Assembly: GCF_003955715.1 (NCBI RefSeq)
Contig: NZ_CP034463.1
Location: 1,736,001 to 1,800,000 of the forward strand
DNA: 64,000 nt
Source: Streptomyces aquilus
GTDB taxonomy: Bacteria; Actinomycetota; Actinomycetes; Streptomycetales; Streptomycetaceae
Reading direction: 5' to 3'
Part shown: positions 24,114 to 32,484 of the stretch, one piece after another
How positions within the stretch are numbered: the first letter of the stretch is position 1
Layout of the letters: every line of letters begins with the position of its first letter
Notes under the pieces: model-generated
The model's database searches: none
The model's input: only the letters and a program-made list of their open reading frames with translations
What the model was told of the DNA's origin: nothing
Translations under genes and position numbers: made by a program

Positions 24114-25538
24114 TCAACTGGCCTCGGTCACCGTCTCCTTGGTTTGCCGGGCAGGCACCTCCGCGGTGGCCTCCTCGGTCTCGCCCTCCAGCACCTCCGC
24201 GGTGGCCTCCTCGGTCTCGCCGTCCAGGACCTCCGCGGTGGCCTCCTCGGTCTCGCCGTCGAGCACCTTCTTCGCCTTCTCCAGGTCCAGCGCCCCCTCC
24301 CACCGGGACACCGCGAACACGGCGACGCAGTTGCCGAGCAGGTTCGTCACGACGCGCATCGAGTCCATGATCCGGTCCACGCCCAGCAGCAGCGCCACCG
24401 CGCCGGCCGGGATCGCGCCCAGCGAGGACGCGGTCGCGGACAGGGCGAGGAAGGCCGAGCCGGGGATACCGGCCATGCCCTTGCTGGTGAGCATCAGCAC
24501 GAGGATCACGGTGATCTGCTGGCCGAGGCTGAGGTCGACGCCGACCGCCTGGGCGATGAACAGCGTGCCGATGGACAGGTAGAGCGAGGCGCCGTCGAGG
24601 TTGAAGGAGTAGCCGGTCGGCAGCACCAGGCCCACGGCGTCGTCACGGGCGCCCGCCTTGCGCAGCTTCTGCATGACCCGCGGCATGACCGACTCGGTGG
24701 ACGCGGTGCCGAGCGCGAGCAGCATCTCGGCGCGGATGTAGCGCAGGAACTTCCAGAGGCTGAGCCCGGTGACCAGGCGCAGGGCGACGGCGAGGAGCGC
24801 GATGAAGAACGCCGCGGCCGCGTAGCACAGGACGATCAGCTTGGCGTAGGTCTCGATGACGCCGAGCCCGTACTGCCCGATGAGGACGGCCATCGCGCCG
24901 AACACCGCGATCGGGGCGAGCCGCATGATGAAGCCGACGACCGCGAAGATGATCTCCTGGGCCTGCTCGACGGCGGGCAGCACCTGCGGCACCTTGGTGT
25001 GGCCGAGGTGGAGCAGCGCGGCGCCCACGAGGCAGGCCAGGATGAGGACCTGGAGGAGGCTGTTCTCCGCGAAGGCCCCGATGAAACTGGTCGGGATGGC
25101 GTTGACGATGAACTCGGTCGTCGAGGGCAGCGAGCCCCCGCCGGTCTTCGCGTCGACCGCGGAGGCGTCCAGCGTCGACGGGTCGACGTGCATGCCGGAG
25201 CCCGGCTGGACGACGTTGGCGGCGAGCAGGCCGATGACCAGCGCGAGCGTGCTCGCGACCTCGAACCAGATCAGGGCCTTGAGCCCGATCCGGCCGAACG
25301 CCTTGAGGTCACCGGCCTTGGCGATCCCGACGACGACCACGCAGAACACGAGCGGGGAGATGATCGTCTTGATGAGCCGGGTGAAGCCGTCGCCGAGCGG
25401 CTGGAGGTCGGAGGCGAAGTCGGGCCAGAGCTTGCCGACAACGATGCCGAGGACGAGCGCACAGAGGACCTGTGCGAACAGAGAGGTACGCAGTATGTGT
25501 GCGACGCGTCGCGGCAGGGACGGGACGGACGGCGGCAC
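24114..25538 (-). CDS. dctA: DctA-type C4-dicarboxylate:cation symporter with repeat tail
   Basis: A 474-residue DAACS-family carrier. Conserved parts include the serine-rich TASTESVMPRVM hairpin, LPTGYSFNLDGASLYLSIG, the second hairpin MAGIPGSAFLALSATAS and the substrate region near NLLGNCVAVFAVSRWEG. It imports succinate, fumarate and malate; glutamate or aspartate is also possible in the family. The last 50 residues hold three 12-residue copies of the VLDGETEEATAE type, giving an acidic cytoplasmic tail. The GTG at 25538 follows AAGGAG by 5 bases; a longer upstream frame is not supported. Confidence 0.9.
   Translation of the reverse strand: MPPSVPSLPRRVAHILRTSLFAQVLCALVLGIVVGKLWPDFASDLQPLGDGFTRLIKTIISPLVFCVVVVGIAKAGDLKAFGRIGLKALIWFEVASTLALVIGLLAANVVQPGSGMHVDPSTLDASAVDAKTGGGSLPSTTEFIVNAIPTSFIGAFAENSLLQVLILACLVGAALLHLGHTKVPQVLPAVEQAQEIIFAVVGFIMRLAPIAVFGAMAVLIGQYGLGVIETYAKLIVLCYAAAAFFIALLAVALRLVTGLSLWKFLRYIRAEMLLALGTASTESVMPRVMQKLRKAGARDDAVGLVLPTGYSFNLDGASLYLSIGTLFIAQAVGVDLSLGQQITVILVLMLTSKGMAGIPGSAFLALSATASSLGAIPAGAVALLLGVDRIMDSMRVVTNLLGNCVAVFAVSRWEGALDLEKAKKVLDGETEEATAEVLDGETEEATAEVLEGETEEATAEVPARQTKETVTEAS
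24155..24262 (-). repeat. Three 36-bp tandem repeats inside dctA
   Basis: Units at 24155-24190, 24191-24226 and 24227-24262 are nearly identical and encode a 12-residue acidic repeat in frame at the carrier C-terminus. The low divergence suggests recent expansion by slippage or unequal exchange. Confidence 0.8.
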
Positions 25539-25595
25539 GGGCACTCCTTGTGGGGACGTTGGCGCGCGGAAGTCCAGGGGGAGAACTTCTGCGAT

Positions 25596-25613
25596 ACGGA
25601 AAGCGGCTTCCGT
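25596..25613. promoter_or_regulatory. 18-bp palindrome upstream of dctA
   Basis: ACGGAA (25596-25601) and TTCCGT (25608-25613) are perfect inverted arms around AGCGGC, about 58 bases upstream of the dctA start. A nearby pair of GATCAC sequences may also be relevant. A dicarboxylate-responsive regulator is the natural candidate but none is adjacent. Confidence 0.4.
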
Positions 25614-25709
25614 GGCGATCACTTTGACCGCGCCGTTGATCACCCACGAGACCGTCGTGTTTCAGCCCCGTAAATCACGCCGTGAGTGACGCATCGCACA
25701 CAACTGGCG

Positions 25710-27296
25710 TCAGCAGCCCGCGCGATCCTCGGTGAGCACCCCCTGGACGGTGGTCAGCGAACGGTCGTGGCAGCGGCCCGGGCCCTGAAGCCGGTAGCGC
25801 TCACTCGTCGTGCCGACCGCGTGCCGCTGGTCGCGCGGCACGTTGAGGGTCCAGGTGGCGTCGCCGGTGTAGGTGTCGTCGAGGCGCTGCCACAGGCGCC
25901 CGTCGGCGACGACAGAGGCTCGGTCGCCGAGCGTCAGCACCGTCCGCAGCCGGTCGTCCGTGCCGATCGTCGTGGTGCCGTTCATCGTGTACGTCCGCTG
26001 TGTGCGCGTCGTGTGCGCCGGGCCGCGTCCGTCGACGGTGACCGCCTCCGCGTCCGTCCAGGTCGCGTCGAGTCCGTCGAGGTTCTCGCCCTCGGTCCAG
26101 CGGTGCGTGGAGGTGTTCGTCAGCGACCGGCGGACGGTGGTGGTCACACGGCCGTGCGAGGTGTCGACGTATCCGGCGACGGTGAGCCGGTGGGCGCCCT
26201 CGGTGTCCAGGCGGTGCTCCGAACCCGGGGTGTGCACCGAGGAGTTGGTGAGGTCGCCGACGGTGTGCGTGGTGAGCTTTCCGGTGACGTGGGCGCGCTT
26301 CGCGTCCTGCCAGACGGCGACGTTCACGGGCGCGCTCCAGCCGCTCTGCCCCTCGGGGACGCCGACGACGTCGACCTGTACGCGGTGCGGCTCGCCGTCG
26401 TTGAGGAGACCGGCGAACGGGGTCAGGTCGTATTCGATCGGCTTGACGTCGAAGGCGCGCGGTCCCGGAATGACGTACCAGAGGAAGGGATTGGACCAGC
26501 CGCCGGTCCACACGTGCGGGAACGGCGCCGCGATTCCGGCGAGTTGGCCGTCCACCTTGATCTGCACCTCGCGGTAGGGGCCGCCTTCGGCCTTGCAGGA
26601 GTACGGCGCCGCGTCGGGCACCGTCAGATACCAGTACTCCTCGCACCCGCCGCCGGAGCCGGTCGCGTACACCTCGGCGACGATCCGTTCGCTGTTGCGC
26701 GGGGTGGTGACGGTGCCGTCGGGGGTGAGGGGCAGGACCCGGTCGGGGGTCTTCGCGGCGTCCGGCCGGCCCGCGTAGAACGTCAGCGTGACCTTCACGT
26801 CGATGACGCCGGTGTACGTGTCGTCGACGACGTTGCCGATGAGCATCTCGACGTCCTGGCCGGAGCGGAGGGTGTCGCTGTAGCGCGTGACGTCCTTCTC
26901 GACCGACCACGCGATCCCGTCCGGCGACGGCTCCGGAGTCGACGTACGGAAGATCTCGACCCCGCCGACCCGCAGATAACCGAGCCGGTCGTACTGACGG
27001 CCCTTCACCTTTCCGTCCATCCGCAGGACCACCTTGCTCCAGCGGCCGCCGCAGCCGGTCGGGGGCGCGTAACTGCCCTGGTACGGGGTGAAGTCGCGGA
27101 ACCGGGCTTCCGCGAGCGTGACTTGGCAGGACTTTCCGGAGGGCTTGGTGACGGGCGGGGCGGCGGTGATCGGATCGTGCCAGTCACTGCCGAACTCCGC
27201 CGGTACATCAGCGGATTGGGCCGGTGCCGCTCCCAGAAGGGTGCTCGCGAGGAGGGTCGCTCCGGCGAGCATGGACATGATGAGCCGTCTCTTCAT
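25710..27296 (-). CDS. Secreted PNGase A-like peptide-N-glycanase
   Basis: A 528-residue exported protein with a clear Sec signal (about residues 1-29, GAAPAQSA). The mature part matches the PNGase A family: TFRDF-like ARFRDFTPYQGSY, RWSKVVLRMDGKVKGRQYDRLGYLRVGGVEIFRTSTPEP, then GGPYREVQIKVDGQLAGIAAPFPHVWTGG and NPFLWYVI. The family removes N-linked glycans from glycopeptides, useful to a saprophyte degrading plant or fungal glycoproteins. It has six cysteines, consistent with export. It lies downstream of the L,D-transpeptidase-like gene on the same strand. Confidence 0.85.
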   Translation of the reverse strand: MKRRLIMSMLAGATLLASTLLGAAPAQSADVPAEFGSDWHDPITAAPPVTKPSGKSCQVTLAEARFRDFTPYQGSYAPPTGCGGRWSKVVLRMDGKVKGRQYDRLGYLRVGGVEIFRTSTPEPSPDGIAWSVEKDVTRYSDTLRSGQDVEMLIGNVVDDTYTGVIDVKVTLTFYAGRPDAAKTPDRVLPLTPDGTVTTPRNSERIVAEVYATGSGGGCEEYWYLTVPDAAPYSCKAEGGPYREVQIKVDGQLAGIAAPFPHVWTGGWSNPFLWYVIPGPRAFDVKPIEYDLTPFAGLLNDGEPHRVQVDVVGVPEGQSGWSAPVNVAVWQDAKRAHVTGKLTTHTVGDLTNSSVHTPGSEHRLDTEGAHRLTVAGYVDTSHGRVTTTVRRSLTNTSTHRWTEGENLDGLDATWTDAEAVTVDGRGPAHTTRTQRTYTMNGTTTIGTDDRLRTVLTLGDRASVVADGRLWQRLDDTYTGDATWTLNVPRDQRHAVGTTSERYRLQGPGRCHDRSLTTVQGVLTEDRAGC

Positions 27297-27353
27297 GGCC
27301 GGTGTTCTACGGCGACTCGGGCGCCCTGCGCAATGACGCCTCCGGCGTGAGGA

Positions 27354-28058
27354 CTAGCTCGCCAGGGCGGCCCTGTCCCCCATCACCACCACAGGATGCC
27401 GGTCCGGGTCGAGCGTGCGCAGCAGGTACTCCATCGCGGGCCTGGAGAGGCTGACGCAGGCCGACGTACCGCTGCCGTGGTCCATGTGCAGCCAGATCCC
27501 GCCGCCCTTGCGGTCGCCCTCGGGGCGGGTCGGGTCGTTCGGCGGGGTGCCCTTGACGCGGTTGTAGTCGATGGCGATGACGTAGTCGAAGTCGTGCCAG
27601 TGCGACTTCGCCCACCAGCGCGGGGCCGTGAACGCGGCGGACCGCGTGTACGGGAGTTTCGAGCCCGGGTCCTTGAGCACGCCGCCCGCGTCGGTGAGCG
27701 TGAACACGCCCACGGGGCTGCGTTTGTCGCCCTCGTGGTGGTCTGCCGTCCAGCCCTTCTTGCCGTTGTGCGCGGGCCAACTGCGCGTGCGGTCCCAGCC
27801 GGCGCCCCGCTTCGTGTAGAGCACGACCGTGGAGTCCGGGGCGTCGACGCCGTCGCCGTAGACCGCGACGACCTGGCGGGCGTCGGCGGGGATGCGGCGC
27901 TGGAAGCGGTCGCCGATGCCGGGGATGCCGGTCGGGGCCGCGGTCGTGGTCCGGGTCTGCGGTGTCGCCGGTGAGCCGGCGTCGCGCGGCGCCGCGCAGC
28001 CGGCCAGGGCCAGCGTCAGGAAGCCGCAGAGCATCGCACGCCGTACATCGATCGCCAC
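27354..28058 (-). CDS. L,D-transpeptidase (YkuD)-like lipoprotein
   Basis: A 234-residue lipoprotein (lipobox LAGC, Cys21). The catalytic region is IWLHMDHGSGTSACVSLSRP, with His191/His194 and Cys201. The usual SHGC motif is altered to TSAC, with alanine in place of the glycine before the cysteine. The domain has the SPVGVFTL substrate-loop motif of murein-modifying or L,D-transpeptidase-like proteins. Start GTG at 28058 is preferred because the lipobox then sits at the normal distance; the ribosome site is weak. It may cross-link or trim peptidoglycan, but the altered motif leaves activity uncertain. Confidence 0.8.
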   Translation of the reverse strand: MAIDVRRAMLCGFLTLALAGCAAPRDAGSPATPQTRTTTAAPTGIPGIGDRFQRRIPADARQVVAVYGDGVDAPDSTVVLYTKRGAGWDRTRSWPAHNGKKGWTADHHEGDKRSPVGVFTLTDAGGVLKDPGSKLPYTRSAAFTAPRWWAKSHWHDFDYVIAIDYNRVKGTPPNDPTRPEGDRKGGGIWLHMDHGSGTSACVSLSRPAMEYLLRTLDPDRHPVVVMGDRAALAS

Positions 28059-28204
28059 CCCGCCATGGTCGCACCGGGAACTCCCGGTCGCGCGGAAAAC
28101 CGGTTGCCCCCGAGCACGCAATGACGCGAACCTTTCACGGTTTGCTACCGCCGTCCGCGGTCCCGCCCACCCCCCTGACACGAGCCACTGGGACGTCATC
28201 CGTC

Positions 28205-30007
28205 ATGCAGATTCAAGACCTTCCCTATCCCGACCCGGGTGTGCCGGACGCGCGCTCGGGTCCCCGATTCCTGTGGTGGCTCTTCCGGAATCAACTCGGC
28301 GGCCAGGTCAGATCACTGGCCTGGGGACTGGTGCACTTCCTGTCCGTGTCCGCCCTGCCGTTCTGTGTGGGCTACGCCGTCCAGGCCGTCGTCGACCGCT
28401 CCGGCACCCGACTCGCCCTCGCGGGCGGGCTGCTGGCGCTGGCCTGCGCCGGCAACGCCATCGGCGACACCTTCCTGCACCGCGCCGCCATCACCAACTG
28501 GATCACGGCCGCCGCCCGCGTCCAGCAGCTGCTCGCCCGCAAGGCGGCGACGCTGGGCTCGGCGCTGACCCGGCGGGTCGCCGCCGGTGAGGTCGTGGCC
28601 GTCTCCACCGGCGACGTCGAGAAGATCGGCTGGTTCGTGGAGGCCGTCTCCCGGTTCACCGCCGCCGCGCTCACCATCCTGTTCGTCTGCGTGGGCCTGG
28701 TCGTCTACCAGCCCTCGCTCGGGGTGGTCGTCGCCGTCGGGCTGCCCGTGCTGGCGCTCGCGGTGCTGCCGCTGCTGCCCCGGGCGACCCGGCGCGCCGA
28801 CTTCCAGCGCGAGAAGGCCGGCCGCGCCACCGAGCTGGCCTCGGACACCGTCGCCGGGCTGCGGGTGCTGCGCGGCATCGGCGGCGAGGAGCTGTTCCTC
28901 GACCGCTACCGCAGCGCCTCCCAGGAGGTGCGGCACGCCGCCGTGCGCAGTGCCCGGATGTGGTCGCTGATCTCGGCGATCCAGGTGCTGCTCCCCGGAC
29001 TGCTGCTCATCGCGGTCGTCTGGCACGGCGTGGGCCTCGCCCGCGAGGGCCGGATCTCCGTCGGCGAACTGGTCACCGTCTACAGCTCGGTCATGGTGAT
29101 GACCTATCCGCTGCGGCACTTCGAGGAGATCGCCATGGCGTACTCCTTCTCCCGTCCGTCGGCCCGGCGGGCCGCGCGGGTGCTGTCGCTGCGGCGCGCC
29201 ACGTCCGAGGACGGCTCGCAGGCCGGTACGGCACCCAAGGGCGACCTGTACGACCCCGCGACCGGACTGCTCGCGCCCACCGGCCGGTTCACCGCCGTGG
29301 TGTGCGGGGACCCGGACGCGGCGGGACGGCTGGCGGAACGGCTCGGCGGCCACCCGTCCTCGACCGAGGAGGAGCCGTCGGTACTGCTGGGCGGCGTACC
29401 GCTGGACGAGCTGCCGCTCTCCGCGGCGCGCACGGCCGTCCTCGTCCAGGACAAGGACCCGGTCCTGCTCTCCGGCACCCTGCGCGAACTCCTCGACGTC
29501 CCCGCGTCGGGGGACGTCGACGCCCGCGAGGCGCTGACGGCCGCGCAGTGCGAGGACGTCCTGGCCGCCCTGGTGCAGGGCTCGCTCGGCGCCGAGGACC
29601 CGCTGGACGCCCGGATCACCGAACGCGGGCGCTCCCTGTCGGGCGGTCAGCGCCAGCGGCTCGCGCTGGCCCGGTCGCTGTTCACCGACCCGGAGGTGCT
29701 CGTCCTGGACGAGCCGACCTCGGCCGTCGACTCGCACACCGAGGCCCGTGTCGCCGAGGGCGTGCGCGAGTTGCGGGCGGGCCGCACCACCGTGGTGTTC
29801 ACGTCCTCACCGCTGCTGCTGGACCGCGCGGACAGGGTCGTCCTGGTCCACGAGGGCGAGGTCGTGGCCGTGGGCGTGCACCGCGACCTCGTGCACAAGG
29901 AACCCCGGTACCGCGCGGTCGTCACCCGCGAGACCGAGCCCGAACCGGAAGAACCGCACGACCTGCAAGAGCTGGAAGAGCTGGAAGAGATCGAGGAGAC
30001 AGCATGA
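28205..30007 (+). CDS. ABC exporter subunit 1, degenerate ATP-binding site
   Basis: A 600-residue half-transporter: six-helix membrane domain (residues about 30-325) and an ATPase whose Walker A is lost (GDPDAAGR instead of GxxGxGKS, near residue 370). The signature LSGGQRQRLALAR (about 478) and Walker B LVLDEPTSAVD (about 500) are kept, but the switch histidine is replaced (VVFTSSPLLL). It pairs with the next subunit, which has the opposite pattern, as in asymmetric heterodimeric exporters. The C-terminus is a Glu-rich tail. The following gene starts within its stop (ATGA). The start at 28205 has no good ribosome site. Confidence 0.88.
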   Translation: MQIQDLPYPDPGVPDARSGPRFLWWLFRNQLGGQVRSLAWGLVHFLSVSALPFCVGYAVQAVVDRSGTRLALAGGLLALACAGNAIGDTFLHRAAITNWITAAARVQQLLARKAATLGSALTRRVAAGEVVAVSTGDVEKIGWFVEAVSRFTAAALTILFVCVGLVVYQPSLGVVVAVGLPVLALAVLPLLPRATRRADFQREKAGRATELASDTVAGLRVLRGIGGEELFLDRYRSASQEVRHAAVRSARMWSLISAIQVLLPGLLLIAVVWHGVGLAREGRISVGELVTVYSSVMVMTYPLRHFEEIAMAYSFSRPSARRAARVLSLRRATSEDGSQAGTAPKGDLYDPATGLLAPTGRFTAVVCGDPDAAGRLAERLGGHPSSTEEEPSVLLGGVPLDELPLSAARTAVLVQDKDPVLLSGTLRELLDVPASGDVDAREALTAAQCEDVLAALVQGSLGAEDPLDARITERGRSLSGGQRQRLALARSLFTDPEVLVLDEPTSAVDSHTEARVAEGVRELRAGRTTVVFTSSPLLLDRADRVVLVHEGEVVAVGVHRDLVHKEPRYRAVVTRETEPEPEEPHDLQELEELEEIEETA

Positions 30008-31785
30008 TCGGCGTGGCGCCACCGGCGTACGACCCGGCGGCCCCGACGACGGCGAACACCCTGCCCGTCGGGGGCTCCGCGACCGTACGCGCCTATGTGG
30101 CCGAACTGTTCCGCCGGCACCGCCGCGCCTTCCTCGTCCTCGTCGCCGTCAACACGGTGTCGGTGATCGCGTCGATGGTGGGGCCGTGGCTGCTCGGCGG
30201 ACTCGTGGACCGGGTCTCGGAAGGGGCCCGGGAGGTTCATCTGGAGCTGACCGCGGGCCTGTTCGTGGCCGCGCTCGCCGTGCAGGCCGTGTTCGTACGG
30301 CAGGTGCGGCTGCGCGGCGCGATGCTCGGCGAGCGGATGCTGGCCGACCTGCGCGAGGACTTCCTCGTGCGCTCGGTCGGTCTCCCGCCGGGCGTCCTGG
30401 AACGGGCGGGTACCGGTGACCTGCTGTCCCGGATCACCACCGACATCGACCGGCTGGCCAACGCCATGCGCGAGGCCGTGCCGCAGCTGTCGATCGGCGT
30501 GGTGTGGGTGGTGCTGCTGCTGGGCGGGCTCGTCGTCACGGCGCCGTCGCTGGCCGCGGCCGTGCTGCTCGCCCTGCCGCTGCTGGTGATCGGCTGCCGC
30601 TGGTACTTCAAGCGGGCGCCGTCCGCCTACCGGTCGGAGTCCGCCGGGTACGCCGCCGTCGCCGCCGCGCTCGCCGAGACCGTGGACGCCGGGCGCACCG
30701 TCGAGGCGCACCGGCTCGGGCAGCGGCGCGTCGAGCTGTCGGAGCGGCGGATCAAGGAGTGGACGGCGTGGGAGCGGTACACGCTCTGGCTGCGGTCGGT
30801 GCTGTTCCCGTTCATCAACGTCACCCATGTGATGATCCTCGGCTCGGTCCTGATGGTCGGCGGGGTGATGGTGCTGCACGGCTGGATCGACGTCGGCCAG
30901 CTGACGACCGGTGCGCTGATCGCGCAGATGCTCGTCGACCCGGTCGGGCTGATCCTGCGCTGGTACGACGAGTTGCAGGTCGCCCAGGTGTCGCTGGCCC
31001 GGCTGGTCGGCGTCCGCGAGGTCGAGCCGGACGCCGGTGACGCCGCCGTCGCCCCCGAGGGACGCCATGTGCACGCCGACCGCGTGCACTTCGGCTACCT
31101 CGAAGGCGTGGACGTGCTGCGCAAGGTGTCCCTGGAGGTCGCCCCCGGCACCCGGATGGCGCTCGTCGGCCCGTCCGGCGCGGGAAAGTCGACCCTGGGC
31201 CGGCTGCTCGCGGGCATCTACGCGCCGCGGGACGGCCGGATCACCCTGGGCGGCGCGGAGCTGTCCCGGATGACGGCGGAGGGCGTCCGCTCGCATGTCG
31301 CCCTGGTCAACCAGGAGCACCACGTCTTCGTGGGCTCCCTGCGCGACAACCTCCTCCTCGCCCGCACGGGCGCCGAGGACGCCGAACTGTGGGCGGCGCT
31401 GGGCGCGGTCGACGCGGACGGCTGGGCGCGGGCGCTCGACGACGGCCTCGACACCGAGGTCGGCTCGGGCGGGCTCGCGCTCACCCCGGCGCAGGCCCAG
31501 CAGATCGCGCTGGCCCGCCTGGTGCTGGCCGACCCGCACACGCTGGTCCTGGACGAGGCGACGTCTCTCCTCGACCCGCGCGCGGCGCGTCATCTGGAGC
31601 GGTCCCTGGCCCGCGTCCTCGACGGCCGCACCGTCGTCGCCATCGCCCACCGGCTGCACACCGCCCATGACGCCGACGTGATCGCCGTCGTCGAGAACGG
31701 CCGCATCAGCGAACTGGGCAGCCACGACGAGCTGGTCGCGGCGGACGGGGCGTATGCGTCGCTGTGGAGGTCTTGGCACGGGTGA
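30004..31785 (+). CDS. ABC exporter subunit 2, catalytic partner
   Basis: A 593-residue half-transporter. Its ATPase has intact Walker A GPSGAGKST (about residue 390), Walker B LVLDEATSLLD and switch histidine AIAHRLH. The signature is degenerate: LTPAQAQQIALAR instead of LSGGQ. Paired with subunit 1, one ATP site is fully canonical (Walker A here plus signature there) and the other is doubly degenerate. The exported compound is unknown. A strong terminator follows. Coupled to subunit 1 by a 4-base overlap. Confidence 0.9.
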   Translation: MIGVAPPAYDPAAPTTANTLPVGGSATVRAYVAELFRRHRRAFLVLVAVNTVSVIASMVGPWLLGGLVDRVSEGAREVHLELTAGLFVAALAVQAVFVRQVRLRGAMLGERMLADLREDFLVRSVGLPPGVLERAGTGDLLSRITTDIDRLANAMREAVPQLSIGVVWVVLLLGGLVVTAPSLAAAVLLALPLLVIGCRWYFKRAPSAYRSESAGYAAVAAALAETVDAGRTVEAHRLGQRRVELSERRIKEWTAWERYTLWLRSVLFPFINVTHVMILGSVLMVGGVMVLHGWIDVGQLTTGALIAQMLVDPVGLILRWYDELQVAQVSLARLVGVREVEPDAGDAAVAPEGRHVHADRVHFGYLEGVDVLRKVSLEVAPGTRMALVGPSGAGKSTLGRLLAGIYAPRDGRITLGGAELSRMTAEGVRSHVALVNQEHHVFVGSLRDNLLLARTGAEDAELWAALGAVDADGWARALDDGLDTEVGSGGLALTPAQAQQIALARLVLADPHTLVLDEATSLLDPRAARHLERSLARVLDGRTVVAIAHRLHTAHDADVIAVVENGRISELGSHDELVAADGAYASLWRSWHG

Positions 31786-31807
31786 GTGGACCTGTCCGGT
31801 CACCCGC

Positions 31808-31846
31808 CTGAGGGGAGCCGTCGTCTTCGTACGACGGCCCCCTCAG
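31808..31846. terminator. Strong bidirectional terminator
   Basis: A 16-bp stem with a single bulged A (CTGAGGGG-A-GCCGTCGT / ACGACGGC-CCCCTCAG) and a six-base CTTCGT loop lies between the convergent exporter and lipoprotein genes. Its right arm overlaps the lipoprotein stop codon. Confidence 0.8.
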
Positions 31847-32388
31847 TACCCGTAGCCGCTGTCACCGTCGCTGTCCGTCGAGGGCGCGGCCTGCTTCATC
31901 GCCGTGCCCTTCGCGTTCAGCACGTACCAGATCCCGTCGATCCCCTGTCCCTTGAGATCGCCCGGCGCCTTGTCCTTCGCGTAGTAGTAGAGCGGATGCC
32001 CGGCGTACGTCGCCTGCGGTGCGCCGCCCTTCGTGGTTCCGATGAGGCTCGCGTCGGCGCCGGAACCGGCCTTCGGCTTGCCCTCCACGGGTGGCCACAG
32101 CTTGAGGCACGCCGTGTCGCACTTCATGGAGTTGGTGTTCTCGCCGTCCGCCGTGAACAGGTAGAGCGTGCGACCGCCGCCGTCGACGAGGATGTCGCCG
32201 AGCGGCGAGTCGCTCACCTTCACGGTGGCGGTGTCCGCCGCGGCGGGTGTGTCGGAACCGCCGCCGTAGGAGCCACCACCACCGCCGCAGCCGGCCAGCC
32301 CCAGCGCCGCCACGAGTGCGACCCCGGTCAGGGCGATCCGGTTCCGGCTCATGCCTCGGCGCAGGTCATGGCGCATGTTTTCGCTCAT
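31843..32388 (-). CDS. PF03640-type secreted-repeat lipoprotein
   Basis: A 181-residue lipoprotein (lipobox LAGC around residue 34, then glycines). The mature part has two copies of the short repeat of PF03640: LGDILVDGGGRTLYLFTADGENTNSMKCDTACLKLWPPV, and PQATYAGHPLYYYAKDKAPGDLKGQGIDGIWYVLNAKG. The paired cysteines in the first copy (CDTAC) are typical. The function is unknown; such proteins often sit beside ECF sigma factors. It diverges from the sigma gene here and may be in its regulon. GGAGAGG precedes the ATG at 32388. Confidence 0.85.
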   Translation of the reverse strand: MSENMRHDLRRGMSRNRIALTGVALVAALGLAGCGGGGGSYGGGSDTPAAADTATVKVSDSPLGDILVDGGGRTLYLFTADGENTNSMKCDTACLKLWPPVEGKPKAGSGADASLIGTTKGGAPQATYAGHPLYYYAKDKAPGDLKGQGIDGIWYVLNAKGTAMKQAAPSTDSDGDSGYGY

Positions 32389-32436
32389 GGTCCTCTCCGT
32401 CCCTTCCGACGGAGGTTGTACGGCTGACGTCGGCGA

Positions 32437-32457
32437 AGGGATTGCCGCGCAATCCCT
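32437..32457. promoter_or_regulatory. Perfect 9-bp inverted repeat between lipoprotein and ECF sigma genes
   Basis: AGGGATTGC (32437-32445), CGC, GCAATCCCT (32449-32457) form a perfect palindrome in the 96-base divergent gap. It is followed by a CGTATAC sequence close to the sigma start, which may be the -10 of a leaderless transcript. It is a candidate operator. Confidence 0.5.
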
Positions 32458-32484
32458 CCGCCCGGATCGGACGTATACAGAAGC

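Noticed and set aside
25688..25713. Terminator between dctA leader and PNGase gene (TGACGC/GCGTCA)
   Set aside because: Only 6 bp with a 14-base loop and no T-run, too weak to annotate.
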